Source of the DNA: Bacteroidales bacterium
Lineage (GTDB): Bacteria; Bacteroidota; Bacteroidia; Bacteroidales; UBA7960
Assembly (NCBI GenBank): GCA_003557765.1
Contig: PWNO01000198.1
Coordinates: 1-13,404, forward strand
Length of the DNA: 13,404 nt
Reading direction: 5' to 3'
Part shown: piece by piece, positions 1-6,238 of the stretch
How positions within the stretch are numbered: position 1 is the first letter of the stretch
Layout: each line of letters begins with the position of its first letter
Notes under the pieces: generated by a model
What the model was told of the DNA's origin: nothing
The model's input: the letters and a program-made list of their open reading frames with translations, nothing else
The model's database searches: none
Program-made: the position numbers and the translations under genes

Positions 1-1
1 C

Positions 2-418
2 AGCAGCAAACAATTGACAATGAGTCACGGAATCATGAATACATTGCTTCCCTTGGCAGGCAGTATGCCCTTATGCCACGGTGCCGGCGGTATGGCCAGC
101 AAGTATTATTTTGGTGCCCGAACAGGTGGGGCAAATATCATCGAAGGATTAACCCATATATGCATTGGTCTGTTTTTCTCGGCAAGCATTGTGGGGTTGT
201 TTACCTATTTCCCCATGGCCATCATAGGGGCCATGATGTTTTTGGTAGGCGTTGAACTCACCAGGCCCTCCTGGACCGCCACACTTGATCTGGAGCTGAT
301 CCCGATGATTGCAACAATTGTGGTATCGGTGCTTACCAATATGGGCATTGGATTCCTGGCAGGCCTGTCAGCACATTATCTTATTCGTTTATTGCCGCAG
401 ATGTTCCGGGGAAAATAA
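2..418 (+). CDS. MOT1-type molybdate/sulfate transporter, C-terminal fragment
   Basis: This is the C-terminal 138 residues of an inner-membrane anion transporter. The frame is open to the left window edge, so the true start lies upstream; the TTG at 14 and ATG at 20 are internal codons. The diagnostic stretch is PLCHGAGGMASKYYFGARTG at about positions 68-127, which matches the conserved CHGAGG...FGARTG signature of the MOT1 molybdate transporter family (sulfate-permease related). Two hydrophobic blocks follow, ICIGLFFSASIVGLF continuing to about FLVGVEL, and MIATIVVSVLTNMGIGFLAG, as expected for the last membrane helices. The protein ends RLLPQMFRGK. Family knowledge says such proteins import molybdate, or sulfate in some members; the sequence here cannot separate the two. 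The next gene encodes a rhodanese-fold protein, which would suit a sulfur or molybdenum-cofactor context, but that is inference. I am confident of the family and less so of the substrate. Confidence 0.85.
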   Translation, partial: SSKQLTMSHGIMNTLLPLAGSMPLCHGAGGMASKYYFGARTGGANIIEGLTHICIGLFFSASIVGLFTYFPMAIIGAMMFLVGVELTRPSWTATLDLELIPMIATIVVSVLTNMGIGFLAGLSAHYLIRLLPQMFRGK

Positions 419-551
419 TATCCCTTTTGCACCGAGGGCAACGCAAAATAGATGAACCGATCACTTGCGGGCTCGGCGAAGCCAAACGCCCATGACAGCG
501 TTTTTGACACAATGGAGGATGATTATGGTCGTGGGGCTTATGGACTAAGTA

Positions 552-607
552 GGCTATTGGCTATTGGCTTTTGGCTATTGGCTATTGGCTATTAGCTTTT
601 GGCAATA
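552..607. repeat. Degenerate 7-base tandem repeat array (GGCTATT/GGCTTTT)
   Basis: Eight consecutive 7-base units can be read: GGCTATT (552), GGCTATT (559), GGCTTTT (566), GGCTATT (573), GGCTATT (580), GGCTATT (587), AGCTTTT (594) and the diverged GGCAATA (601). The unit length is not a multiple of three and the array sits between two genes, so it is best read as non-coding. A TTG at 571 lets the downstream reading frame run into the array, but the resulting N-terminus is low complexity and unlikely to be real. Confidence 0.9.
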
Positions 608-632
608 AAGCTAAAAGCCAATGGCCAATAGC
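581..632. repeat. Long inverted repeat / hairpin built from the heptamer array
   Basis: Bases 581-600 pair with 613-632: 18 of 20 positions are Watson-Crick, one is a G-T wobble and one an A-C mismatch, around a 12-base loop (601-612). The right arm is the reverse complement of the repeat units, so the array carries units in both orientations. It lies about 160 bases after the transporter stop and 65 bases before the rhodanese ATG. It could end transcription of the upstream gene, protect an mRNA end, or be a by-product of repeat expansion. No T-tract follows, so a classic intrinsic terminator is not supported. Confidence 0.8.
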
Positions 633-696
633 AGTCATGTTGAAAAAACATAAACATCAAATAACCAATTGTTCAGATAATCAAACGGAAAAAGTT

Positions 697-1110
697 ATGC
701 AAGATCTTTTCAGAAATTACGGCATCACAACGCGTGGATTGCTTTCCGTTACGCCTCGTGAAACATATGAACTTGTGGAAAAGGGCGCGTATATCCTGGA
801 TCTGCGCGAGACAGGATATACCGACTTTAAGGCTTTTGGTGTGAAGCAGGTGGTGAACTTACCCATCAGTGCCTTTGACGACACGATTGAGCAGCTGGAC
901 CCCGATGCCTATTATATCCTCGCCGATGCATCCGGATTAAAAACCCGGCAGCATGCTGAAAAGCTGCTCAAGAAGGGCTTCAAACACGTGGCCATTATGG
1001 CGGGTGGCTTTGTGGAATGGGAACGCGATGGCTTGCCCGTACACGAGGATATCAACGAACGACTTTCCGGTGCCTGCATGTGCCAGCTGAAACCGAGGGA
1101 ACGAAAATGA
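697..1110 (+). CDS. Rhodanese-like domain protein lacking the catalytic cysteine
   Basis: This 137-residue single-domain cytoplasmic protein has no signal peptide or membrane segment. The rhodanese fold is recognised from AYILDLRETGYTDF (31-44) for the CH2A-like region, VVNLPISAF (52-60), the active-site loop DASGLKT (77-83), and GGFVEWERDGLPV (103-115), the usual 'GG...W...G.PV' ending. In active sulfurtransferases the loop starts with Cys (CxxGxRS/T); here the position is Asp77, so classical persulfide chemistry is not expected. The C-terminus adds Cys127 and Cys129 in a CMC motif inside LSGACMCQL, which might bind metal or take part in thiol chemistry. I chose ATG 697 because it begins right at the domain and follows an A-rich stretch; ATG 637 would add 20 polar residues, and the TTG at 571 would run through tandem repeats. 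The upstream neighbour is a molybdate/sulfate-type transporter. Fold assignment is firm; function is not. Confidence 0.85.
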   Translation: MQDLFRNYGITTRGLLSVTPRETYELVEKGAYILDLRETGYTDFKAFGVKQVVNLPISAFDDTIEQLDPDAYYILADASGLKTRQHAEKLLKKGFKHVAIMAGGFVEWERDGLPVHEDINERLSGACMCQLKPRERK

Positions 1111-1142
1111 CGCTCCTGGCGACTGCAAAACTTCTGTAGATT

Positions 1143-1179
1143 ATTTTAAATATATTTTAACGGATTTTAACTATATTTG
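1143..1179 (+). promoter_or_regulatory. Putative Bacteroidota promoter for the susC/susD pair
   Basis: TATATTTG at 1172-1179 fits the Bacteroidota -7 consensus TAnnTTTG exactly, 79 bases before the susC ATG. No good TTG -33 element stands at the usual distance. Upstream, the heptamer ATTTTAA occurs three times at 1143, 1154 and 1164, that is at 11- and 10-base intervals, close to one helical turn. Such phased AT tracts could bend DNA and help a promoter with a weak -33. The box and the phasing are seen; promoter activity is inferred. Confidence 0.5.
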
Positions 1180-1181
1180 GG

Positions 1182-1194
1182 GGGCAATCTGCCC
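1182..1194 (+). other. Short hairpin in the susC leader
   Basis: GGGCA (1182-1186) pairs perfectly with TGCCC (1190-1194) around a 3-base loop, just after the predicted -7 box. It would form at the very 5' end of the susC mRNA and could stabilise it. It is only 5 base pairs long, so it may be chance in a GC-rich patch. Confidence 0.3.
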
Positions 1195-1229
1195 TGCCTG
1201 CCCGGCCAGCCTGAACATAAGTTGCGACA

Positions 1230-1256
1230 TTTTGACGTTTTGACGTTTAATTAAAC
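1230..1256 (+). promoter_or_regulatory. Tandem TTTTGACG plus 12-base palindrome abutting the susC start
   Basis: TTTTGACG occurs twice back to back (1230-1237, 1238-1245), running into the perfect palindrome GTTTAATTAAAC (1245-1256), which ends two bases before the ATG at 1259. There is no Shine-Dalgarno-like sequence, which is usual in this phylum. The arrangement could be an operator or affect translation initiation, because any protein or RNA structure here would cover the ribosome site. No known regulator site is recognised. Confidence 0.4.
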
Positions 1257-1258
1257 AG

Positions 1259-4200
1259 ATGATAATTACCACCTTGCTTCTTCTGCTGCTGCTCATCCCC
1301 TGCAGCTCCTCGTTGCAAGCCGGGGAGCAGAGGCGCCTGGTCACCGGCACGGTCATCCACGCGGAATATGGCCATTACCTGGAAGGGGTCAATATCGTCG
1401 TGAGCGGAACAAGCCTGGGCACAAGCACCGATTCGGACGGATCCTTCCGCATCCAGCTCTCACCCGGCCAGGATGTCCTCCTCTTCACCCACGTCGGCAT
1501 GCAGCGGAAGGAAGTGTTCGTTGGCGACCGCGACAGCCTGCTGGTCCTGATGGCTGCCGCTGGTTACCAGATGGATGAATTCGTGATCACGGCCCTGGGC
1601 ATTTCCCGCGAGCGGAAGTCGCTCGGCTACGCCGCCCAGGAGATCCGTGGCCAGGAGCTTCAACGAATTCCCACCGACAACCTCCTCGCCAACCTGGCAG
1701 GACGCTCCGCAGGGTTGCAGGTGCGCAACACCCACAACACCGGTGGCTCGGTCAACATCGTGATGCGGGGCCACACCTCCCTCACCCAGAACAACCAGGC
1801 CCTGATCGTGGTGGATGGGGTCCCCTTCAACAACGACATGGTTAATTCCACGGGACAGGTAGCGGGCCGCTATGGCTTTGATTACGGAACGGCTGCTGCC
1901 GATCTGAGCCCTTTCGACATCGAGTCGGCCACGGTACTGAAGGGGTCTGCGGCCACCGCGCTCTATGGCGCGCGGGCCGCCAATGGGGCCCTGATCATCA
2001 CCACCAAAAAGGGAGAACGCGCCGAAGCCGGCACCAAGCCCTGGCAGGTGAACCTCCACCACAGCCTTTCCGTGGGGTTTGCTGACAAATCGACTTTTCC
2101 CCGATACCAGAGAGCATACGGCGCGGGCTATGGACCCTATTACGGAGAGCATCCCTTTGCCGGCTTTGAAAGGATATGGGACGTGAATGGCGACGGACAG
2201 CTTGACTATACCGTTCCCACCACCGAAGATGCTTCGATGGGACAAGCCTTTGACCCTGACTTTTATCTTTTTCAGTGGGATGCCTACGACCCGGCCTCAC
2301 CCAACTACATGACCAAAACTCCCTGGGTGGCCGCAACACACGGTCCCTCTTACATGCTGGAGAACCCCCTGAAGCTGAACACCTCGATAGACGTTTCCGG
2401 TGGAAGCGATCGGGGTACCCTGCGTGCCTCCTTAAGCAACCTCGACCAGGAAGACCTCCTGCCCAACAGCTCCCTGAAAAGAAATTCGTTCTTTCTCACA
2501 GGTACATACGATGTGCTTGACCAGCTGCGCATCAGGGCCCAGGCAAACTACGTAAATATGCGGGGACAGGGCCGCAACACCACGGGATACAGCGACAACA
2601 TCCTGTCTTCCTTCCGGCAATGGAAACAAACCAATGTGGACTTCCGGATGCTGGAGTACCTCTACCGCAACACCGGGCGCAACATCACCTGGAACCCTAA
2701 CTCCCCCTTTGATCCCAGTCCGGTTTACTGGGACAACCCCTATTTTAACCGGCATGAAAACTACCAGACCGATGAGCGCAACAGGCTGATATCCCAGTTC
2801 CAGGCTGACTGGCAAGTGAGTCCGGGACTGGGTTTTATGGGACGTGCGGCCATCGACACCTACCACACCCTGCACGAGGAAAGGAAAGCCGTAGGGTCGG
2901 CATCGGAAGCCTTTGGCGTGGGACTGCCGCACATCACCTCGGGCTATGCCCGCTTTAATAAAAGCTTCCTGGAAAGCAATTTTGATCTCCTGGCGCGCTT
3001 TCAGCATCAGTTTAATGAAAATGTCAGCCTGCACGCGCTCGCCGGGACCAATTACCGGTATACGCGCCACGACATGGTCTACGCATCTACCGACGGCGGA
3101 CTCATCGTTCCTGGGCTGTATACCCTATCCAACAGCACAAACCCGCAACGCAACCCAGAGGAGAGACTTACGGAGGTGGCCGTAATCGGCCTGTTCACCA
3201 ATATCTCATTGGGATTCCGGGACCTGGTATACCTGGAGGGCAGCCTGCGCCGCGACCGCTCCTCCACCCTCCCTGCAGACAACAACACCTACTACTACCC
3301 TTCGCTATCGGCCAGCTGGCTTTTTTCGAACCACCTGAACACAAACCGGCTGCAGCTGGTTAAACTGCGCCTGGCCTATGCCAGGGTGGGCATGGATGCC
3401 CCCTGGGGAAGCACCAACGACACCTACACCCAATATCCCAGTTTCGGAGGAGTCCCGCTGTTCTCGCTGCCGGAGGTAAGACCCAACATTGAACTCAAAC
3501 CGGAGACAACCTCCAGCGTGGAAGCGGGACTGGAACTCATTTCCTTTAACAGCAGGCTCTTCTTCGACCTTTCGGTGTACCGGAACATTACCCGGGACCA
3601 GATCATGCCCATGGCCGTGTCGAGCGCCACGGGCTATTCGGCCAAGTTTGTAAATGCCGGTGAAATAGAAAACAAGGGACTGGAACTGATGGTATCGGGT
3701 CTGGCTTTGGAGCAAGCGCATTTCCGCTGGGAGATCGGACTCAACTGGTCGGCCAACCGCAACCAGGTGCTCAGCCTGGCCGAAGGGGTAGACAACCTGC
3801 AACTGGCATCACACCAGGGCGGAGTTACCATCAATGCACGTGTGGGCGAGCCTTATGGCACCATTCACGGCACGGACTATATTTACACCAATGGCCAGAA
3901 GACCGTGGGAGAAGACGGCTATTACCTGCGCACCGGTACCTCCGACCACGTGCTGGGGAATGTGCAGCCCGACTGGATCAGCGGAATACGCAACACTTTC
4001 AGCTACAAAAATTGGTCGGCAGGCTTCCTGGTCGACTGGCAGCAGGGAGGCAGCGTCTATTCACTGGACATGCACTATGGGCTGGGCACGGGAATTTACG
4101 AAGAGACCGTGTTTATCAACGACCTGGGTAACCCGGTACGTGACCCCGTTTCAGAAGGAGGCGGCCTGATCCTCGATGGAGTGTATGCCGACGGCACACC

Positions 4201-4525
4201 CAACACCACGAGGGTGGAAGGCGGTGATTACCGGGTATTTGGCTGGGTAACCAATCCAAACAGGGCATTTGTCTATGATGCCACGTTCATCAAGCTCCGG
4301 GAAGCCCATATCACTTATGCCTTCAGTAAAAACCTCCTGGGACGAATGGGCTGGATTCAGGCTGCCAGCGTCAGCATCACGGGATCCAACCTTTGGATCA
4401 TCCATAAAAAACTGCCATATGCCGATCCCGAGGCGGGGCATACGGGAGGCAACATCACGGGATGGCAATCGGGCGTGATGCCGACCACGAGAAGTGTGGG
4501 AATGAGCCTCAGGTTGCAGTTTTAA
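1259..4525 (+). CDS. SusC/RagA-family TonB-linked outer membrane transporter
   Basis: This 1088-residue outer-membrane importer should take up an oligomeric nutrient with its SusD partner, driven by TonB. A hydrophobic signal peptide (about 1-21, ending near LQAG) lacks the usual positive n-region; an in-frame TGA at 1241 leaves ATG 1259 as the only normal start. Residues about 28-100 form the carboxypeptidase-regulatory-like domain (GTVI...LEGVNIVVSGTSLGTSTDSDGSF). The family signature VITALGISRERKSLGYA is at about 109-125. The plug follows, with VLKGSAATALYGARAANGA at about 226-244, and then a long beta-barrel to the C-terminal Phe (GMSLRLQF). Length is typical of the family. The gene is GC-rich compared with the OmpA gene in this window. 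The SusD gene follows after 139 bases. The substrate cannot be read from sequence, and no glycoside hydrolase, polysaccharide lyase or sulfatase is nearby, so a glycan role should not be assumed. Confidence 0.96.
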   Translation: MIITTLLLLLLLIPCSSSLQAGEQRRLVTGTVIHAEYGHYLEGVNIVVSGTSLGTSTDSDGSFRIQLSPGQDVLLFTHVGMQRKEVFVGDRDSLLVLMAAAGYQMDEFVITALGISRERKSLGYAAQEIRGQELQRIPTDNLLANLAGRSAGLQVRNTHNTGGSVNIVMRGHTSLTQNNQALIVVDGVPFNNDMVNSTGQVAGRYGFDYGTAAADLSPFDIESATVLKGSAATALYGARAANGALIITTKKGERAEAGTKPWQVNLHHSLSVGFADKSTFPRYQRAYGAGYGPYYGEHPFAGFERIWDVNGDGQLDYTVPTTEDASMGQAFDPDFYLFQWDAYDPASPNYMTKTPWVAATHGPSYMLENPLKLNTSIDVSGGSDRGTLRASLSNLDQEDLLPNSSLKRNSFFLTGTYDVLDQLRIRAQANYVNMRGQGRNTTGYSDNILSSFRQWKQTNVDFRMLEYLYRNTGRNITWNPNSPFDPSPVYWDNPYFNRHENYQTDERNRLISQFQADWQVSPGLGFMGRAAIDTYHTLHEERKAVGSASEAFGVGLPHITSGYARFNKSFLESNFDLLARFQHQFNENVSLHALAGTNYRYTRHDMVYASTDGGLIVPGLYTLSNSTNPQRNPEERLTEVAVIGLFTNISLGFRDLVYLEGSLRRDRSSTLPADNNTYYYPSLSASWLFSNHLNTNRLQLVKLRLAYARVGMDAPWGSTNDTYTQYPSFGGVPLFSLPEVRPNIELKPETTSSVEAGLELISFNSRLFFDLSVYRNITRDQIMPMAVSSATGYSAKFVNAGEIENKGLELMVSGLALEQAHFRWEIGLNWSANRNQVLSLAEGVDNLQLASHQGGVTINARVGEPYGTIHGTDYIYTNGQKTVGEDGYYLRTGTSDHVLGNVQPDWISGIRNTFSYKNWSAGFLVDWQQGGSVYSLDMHYGLGTGIYEETVFINDLGNPVRDPVSEGGGLILDGVYADGTPNTTRVEGGDYRVFGWVTNPNRAFVYDATFIKLREAHITYAFSKNLLGRMGWIQAASVSITGSNLWIIHKKLPYADPEAGHTGGNITGWQSGVMPTTRSVGMSLRLQF

Positions 4526-4571
4526 ACGAAGCAGGAGAAAAATGGCAGCAGAATCAATTAACACCCAATAT

Positions 4572-4672
4572 ACATGAAACGAGCCATGCCAATATATTGA
4601 CGCACACGAGAATGATTATCTCATGGCGAGTTCCATGTGCCCCAAATATAAAAATTATAAACACATGAAACG
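4572..4672 (+). repeat. Direct repeat ACATGAAACG and 8-codon ORF before the susD-like gene
   Basis: ACATGAAACG occurs at 4572-4581 and again at 4663-4672, where it carries the start codon of the SusD-like gene. The first copy also contains ATG and opens a tiny frame, MKRAMPIY, ending at 4600. This could be a vestigial duplicated start region, a leader peptide or chance. Nothing in the sequence shows that it is translated. Confidence 0.35.
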
Positions 4673-6107
4673 CTTACTGTCTGTATTCACTTTGATGTTC
4701 ATCGTCTTTGCGTGCACCAAGGACTTTGAGGAGCTGAACATCGACGATAAGCGTGCCACGGAGGTACCTGCCGGTTTTTTGTTTTCCATGGCACAAAAGG
4801 CCTTGGCCGATCAGTACGCCAGTACCTCGCGCGACCAGAACAACTGGAAACTCTTTGCCCAGTACTGGACGCAGACCACCTACATCGATGAATCCAATTA
4901 CGACGTAGTAGTACGCGATGTGGGCAGCAATATGTTCGACACCTATTACCGGGCGGTATTGGCAAACCTGAACGAAGCCAGCCGGCTCACAGAGTTGGAG
5001 GAGGCACTGGACGAAGAAGCAATGAGGGTAAAGCAAAACAAATTGCATGTCATAGCGCTTCTTGAGGTCTACACCTGGCAGCAGCTGGTGGATATTTTCG
5101 GTGATGTGCCTTACACCGAAGCCCTGGATATCGAAAACATCACCCCGGTTTACGACGACGCATTCACGATCTACGAAGACCTGCTCGCCAGGGCAAGCCA
5201 TGCCGTGGAGGGCCTGGAAGAGGACTACGATGCATTCAGTTCACATGACCTGATGATGGATGGCAATGTATCGCTTTGGAAGCAATTTGGCCATACGCTG
5301 ATCGTCAGGATGGCCATCAACCTGGTTGAAGTGGATGAACAAATGGCCCGTGCCTACATTGAAGCCTCCTTCGATTCGGGGTTTGACTACGGCGTTCACT
5401 GTGCCTTCGCCTACCCCGGTGCCGGCAATGCCAATCCGCTCTACCTGGCTTTGGTGCAGAGCGGCAGGCGCGACTTTCTTCCGGCCAATACCATCGTGGA
5501 CCTCATGAACCTGCGGGAAGACCCCAGGCGGCCCAAATACTTTGAGATCAACGGAGAAACTTACCGAGGCGGCATATATGGGGCAAGCAACCCCTACTTT
5601 CAGTTTTCCCACATCAGCGATCGCCTGCATCAGCCTGACTATGCCTCGGTGATGCTGGATTATACCGGGATGGCCTTTTACCTGGCAGAAGCGGCAGAAA
5701 GAGGTTTTGATGTGGGTAAATCTGCCTCCGAATGGTATGAGCTGGGCATCCGGTCTTCGATGGACTATTGGGGCGTGGGCCAGGAGAAGGTTGAGGCCTA
5801 TCTCCAGCGGCCCACTGTAGCCTATGACAATCACGGTGGGGCGTGGAAGCAGAGAATCGGCGAGCAGCTATGGCTGGCCATGTATGTCAGGGGTCTGGAG
5901 GGATGGACCACTTACCGCCGACTGGGTCATCCGGAATTGAACCTTCCCCCCTCCCCCGCTGAATCGGCAGACAGCGCAGTGCCCAGGCGGCATACCTACC
6001 CCATCAGCGAACAAACATTGAATGCAGAAAACTACCAGCAAGCAAGCGAAAAAATCGGGGGAGACTGGCTCAGTACACCATTATTTTGGGATATCCACGC
6101 CAAATGA
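4665..6107 (+). CDS. SusD/RagB-family lipoprotein (SusD-like_2 type)
   Basis: This 480-residue surface-exposed lipoprotein should cap the SusC channel and bind the substrate. I chose ATG 4665 (MKRLLSVFTLMFIVFAC), because it gives a compact lipoprotein signal peptide with lipobox VFAC and lipidated Cys17; an alternative codon at 4623 would put 14 polar residues ahead of it. CTKDFEELNID after the Cys is typical of the family. Helical-repeat motifs include VYTWQQLVDIFGDVPYTEAL (about 135-154), FYLAEAAERGFDVG (about 338-351), the stretch EQLWLAMYVRGLEGWTTYRR (about 400-419), and the ending NYQQASEKIGGDWLSTPLFWD. These fit the SusD-like_2 branch (PF12771) rather than the classic starch-binding SusD. 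Length matches the family. It should be co-transcribed with the upstream susC gene. The ligand is unknown; this branch is often found outside glycan loci. Confidence 0.93.
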   Translation: MKRLLSVFTLMFIVFACTKDFEELNIDDKRATEVPAGFLFSMAQKALADQYASTSRDQNNWKLFAQYWTQTTYIDESNYDVVVRDVGSNMFDTYYRAVLANLNEASRLTELEEALDEEAMRVKQNKLHVIALLEVYTWQQLVDIFGDVPYTEALDIENITPVYDDAFTIYEDLLARASHAVEGLEEDYDAFSSHDLMMDGNVSLWKQFGHTLIVRMAINLVEVDEQMARAYIEASFDSGFDYGVHCAFAYPGAGNANPLYLALVQSGRRDFLPANTIVDLMNLREDPRRPKYFEINGETYRGGIYGASNPYFQFSHISDRLHQPDYASVMLDYTGMAFYLAEAAERGFDVGKSASEWYELGIRSSMDYWGVGQEKVEAYLQRPTVAYDNHGGAWKQRIGEQLWLAMYVRGLEGWTTYRRLGHPELNLPPSPAESADSAVPRRHTYPISEQTLNAENYQQASEKIGGDWLSTPLFWDIHAK

Positions 6108-6180
6108 CCAGATGGCCATCCTGTCTGAGAAAAAAAGATTATCTTGCACATACTAATAAGGCAAAACAATCATCATCCAA

Positions 6181-6208
6181 CCTGTATTATTCATGCTTTT
6201 AATACAGG
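6181..6208. promoter_or_regulatory. Perfect 9-base-pair inverted repeat upstream of the kinase gene
   Basis: CCTGTATTA (6181-6189) and TAATACAGG (6200-6208) are perfect reverse complements around a 10-base spacer. The element lies 73 bases after the SusD-like stop and 30 bases before the kinase ATG. No T-run follows, so it is a poor intrinsic terminator. It could be a transcription-factor operator, a leader hairpin or an mRNA-processing site. Pairing is certain; the role is not. Confidence 0.6.
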
Positions 6209-6238
6209 CCAAATGCTAAACACATCTACTTAAATCTA

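Noticed and set aside
419..551. Possible RNA gene or terminator right after the transporter
   Set aside because: I found no tRNA-like cloverleaf, no strong stem and no T-run in this stretch; only the later heptamer hairpin is convincing.
571..696. N-terminal extension of the rhodanese gene from TTG 571
   Set aside because: It is translated from the heptamer repeats and their inverted copies, giving low-complexity text unrelated to the fold; ATG 697 begins right at the domain.
1460..2245. 261-codon frame on the minus strand
   Set aside because: It lies wholly opposite the SusC gene, whose conserved plug-domain motifs are unmistakable on the plus strand. GC-rich coding DNA often gives such antisense openings.
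1259..6107. Calling this a polysaccharide utilisation locus
   Set aside because: No glycoside hydrolase, lyase, sulfatase or surface glycan-binding protein is visible, and the SusD is of the SusD-like_2 type, so the label would go beyond the evidence.
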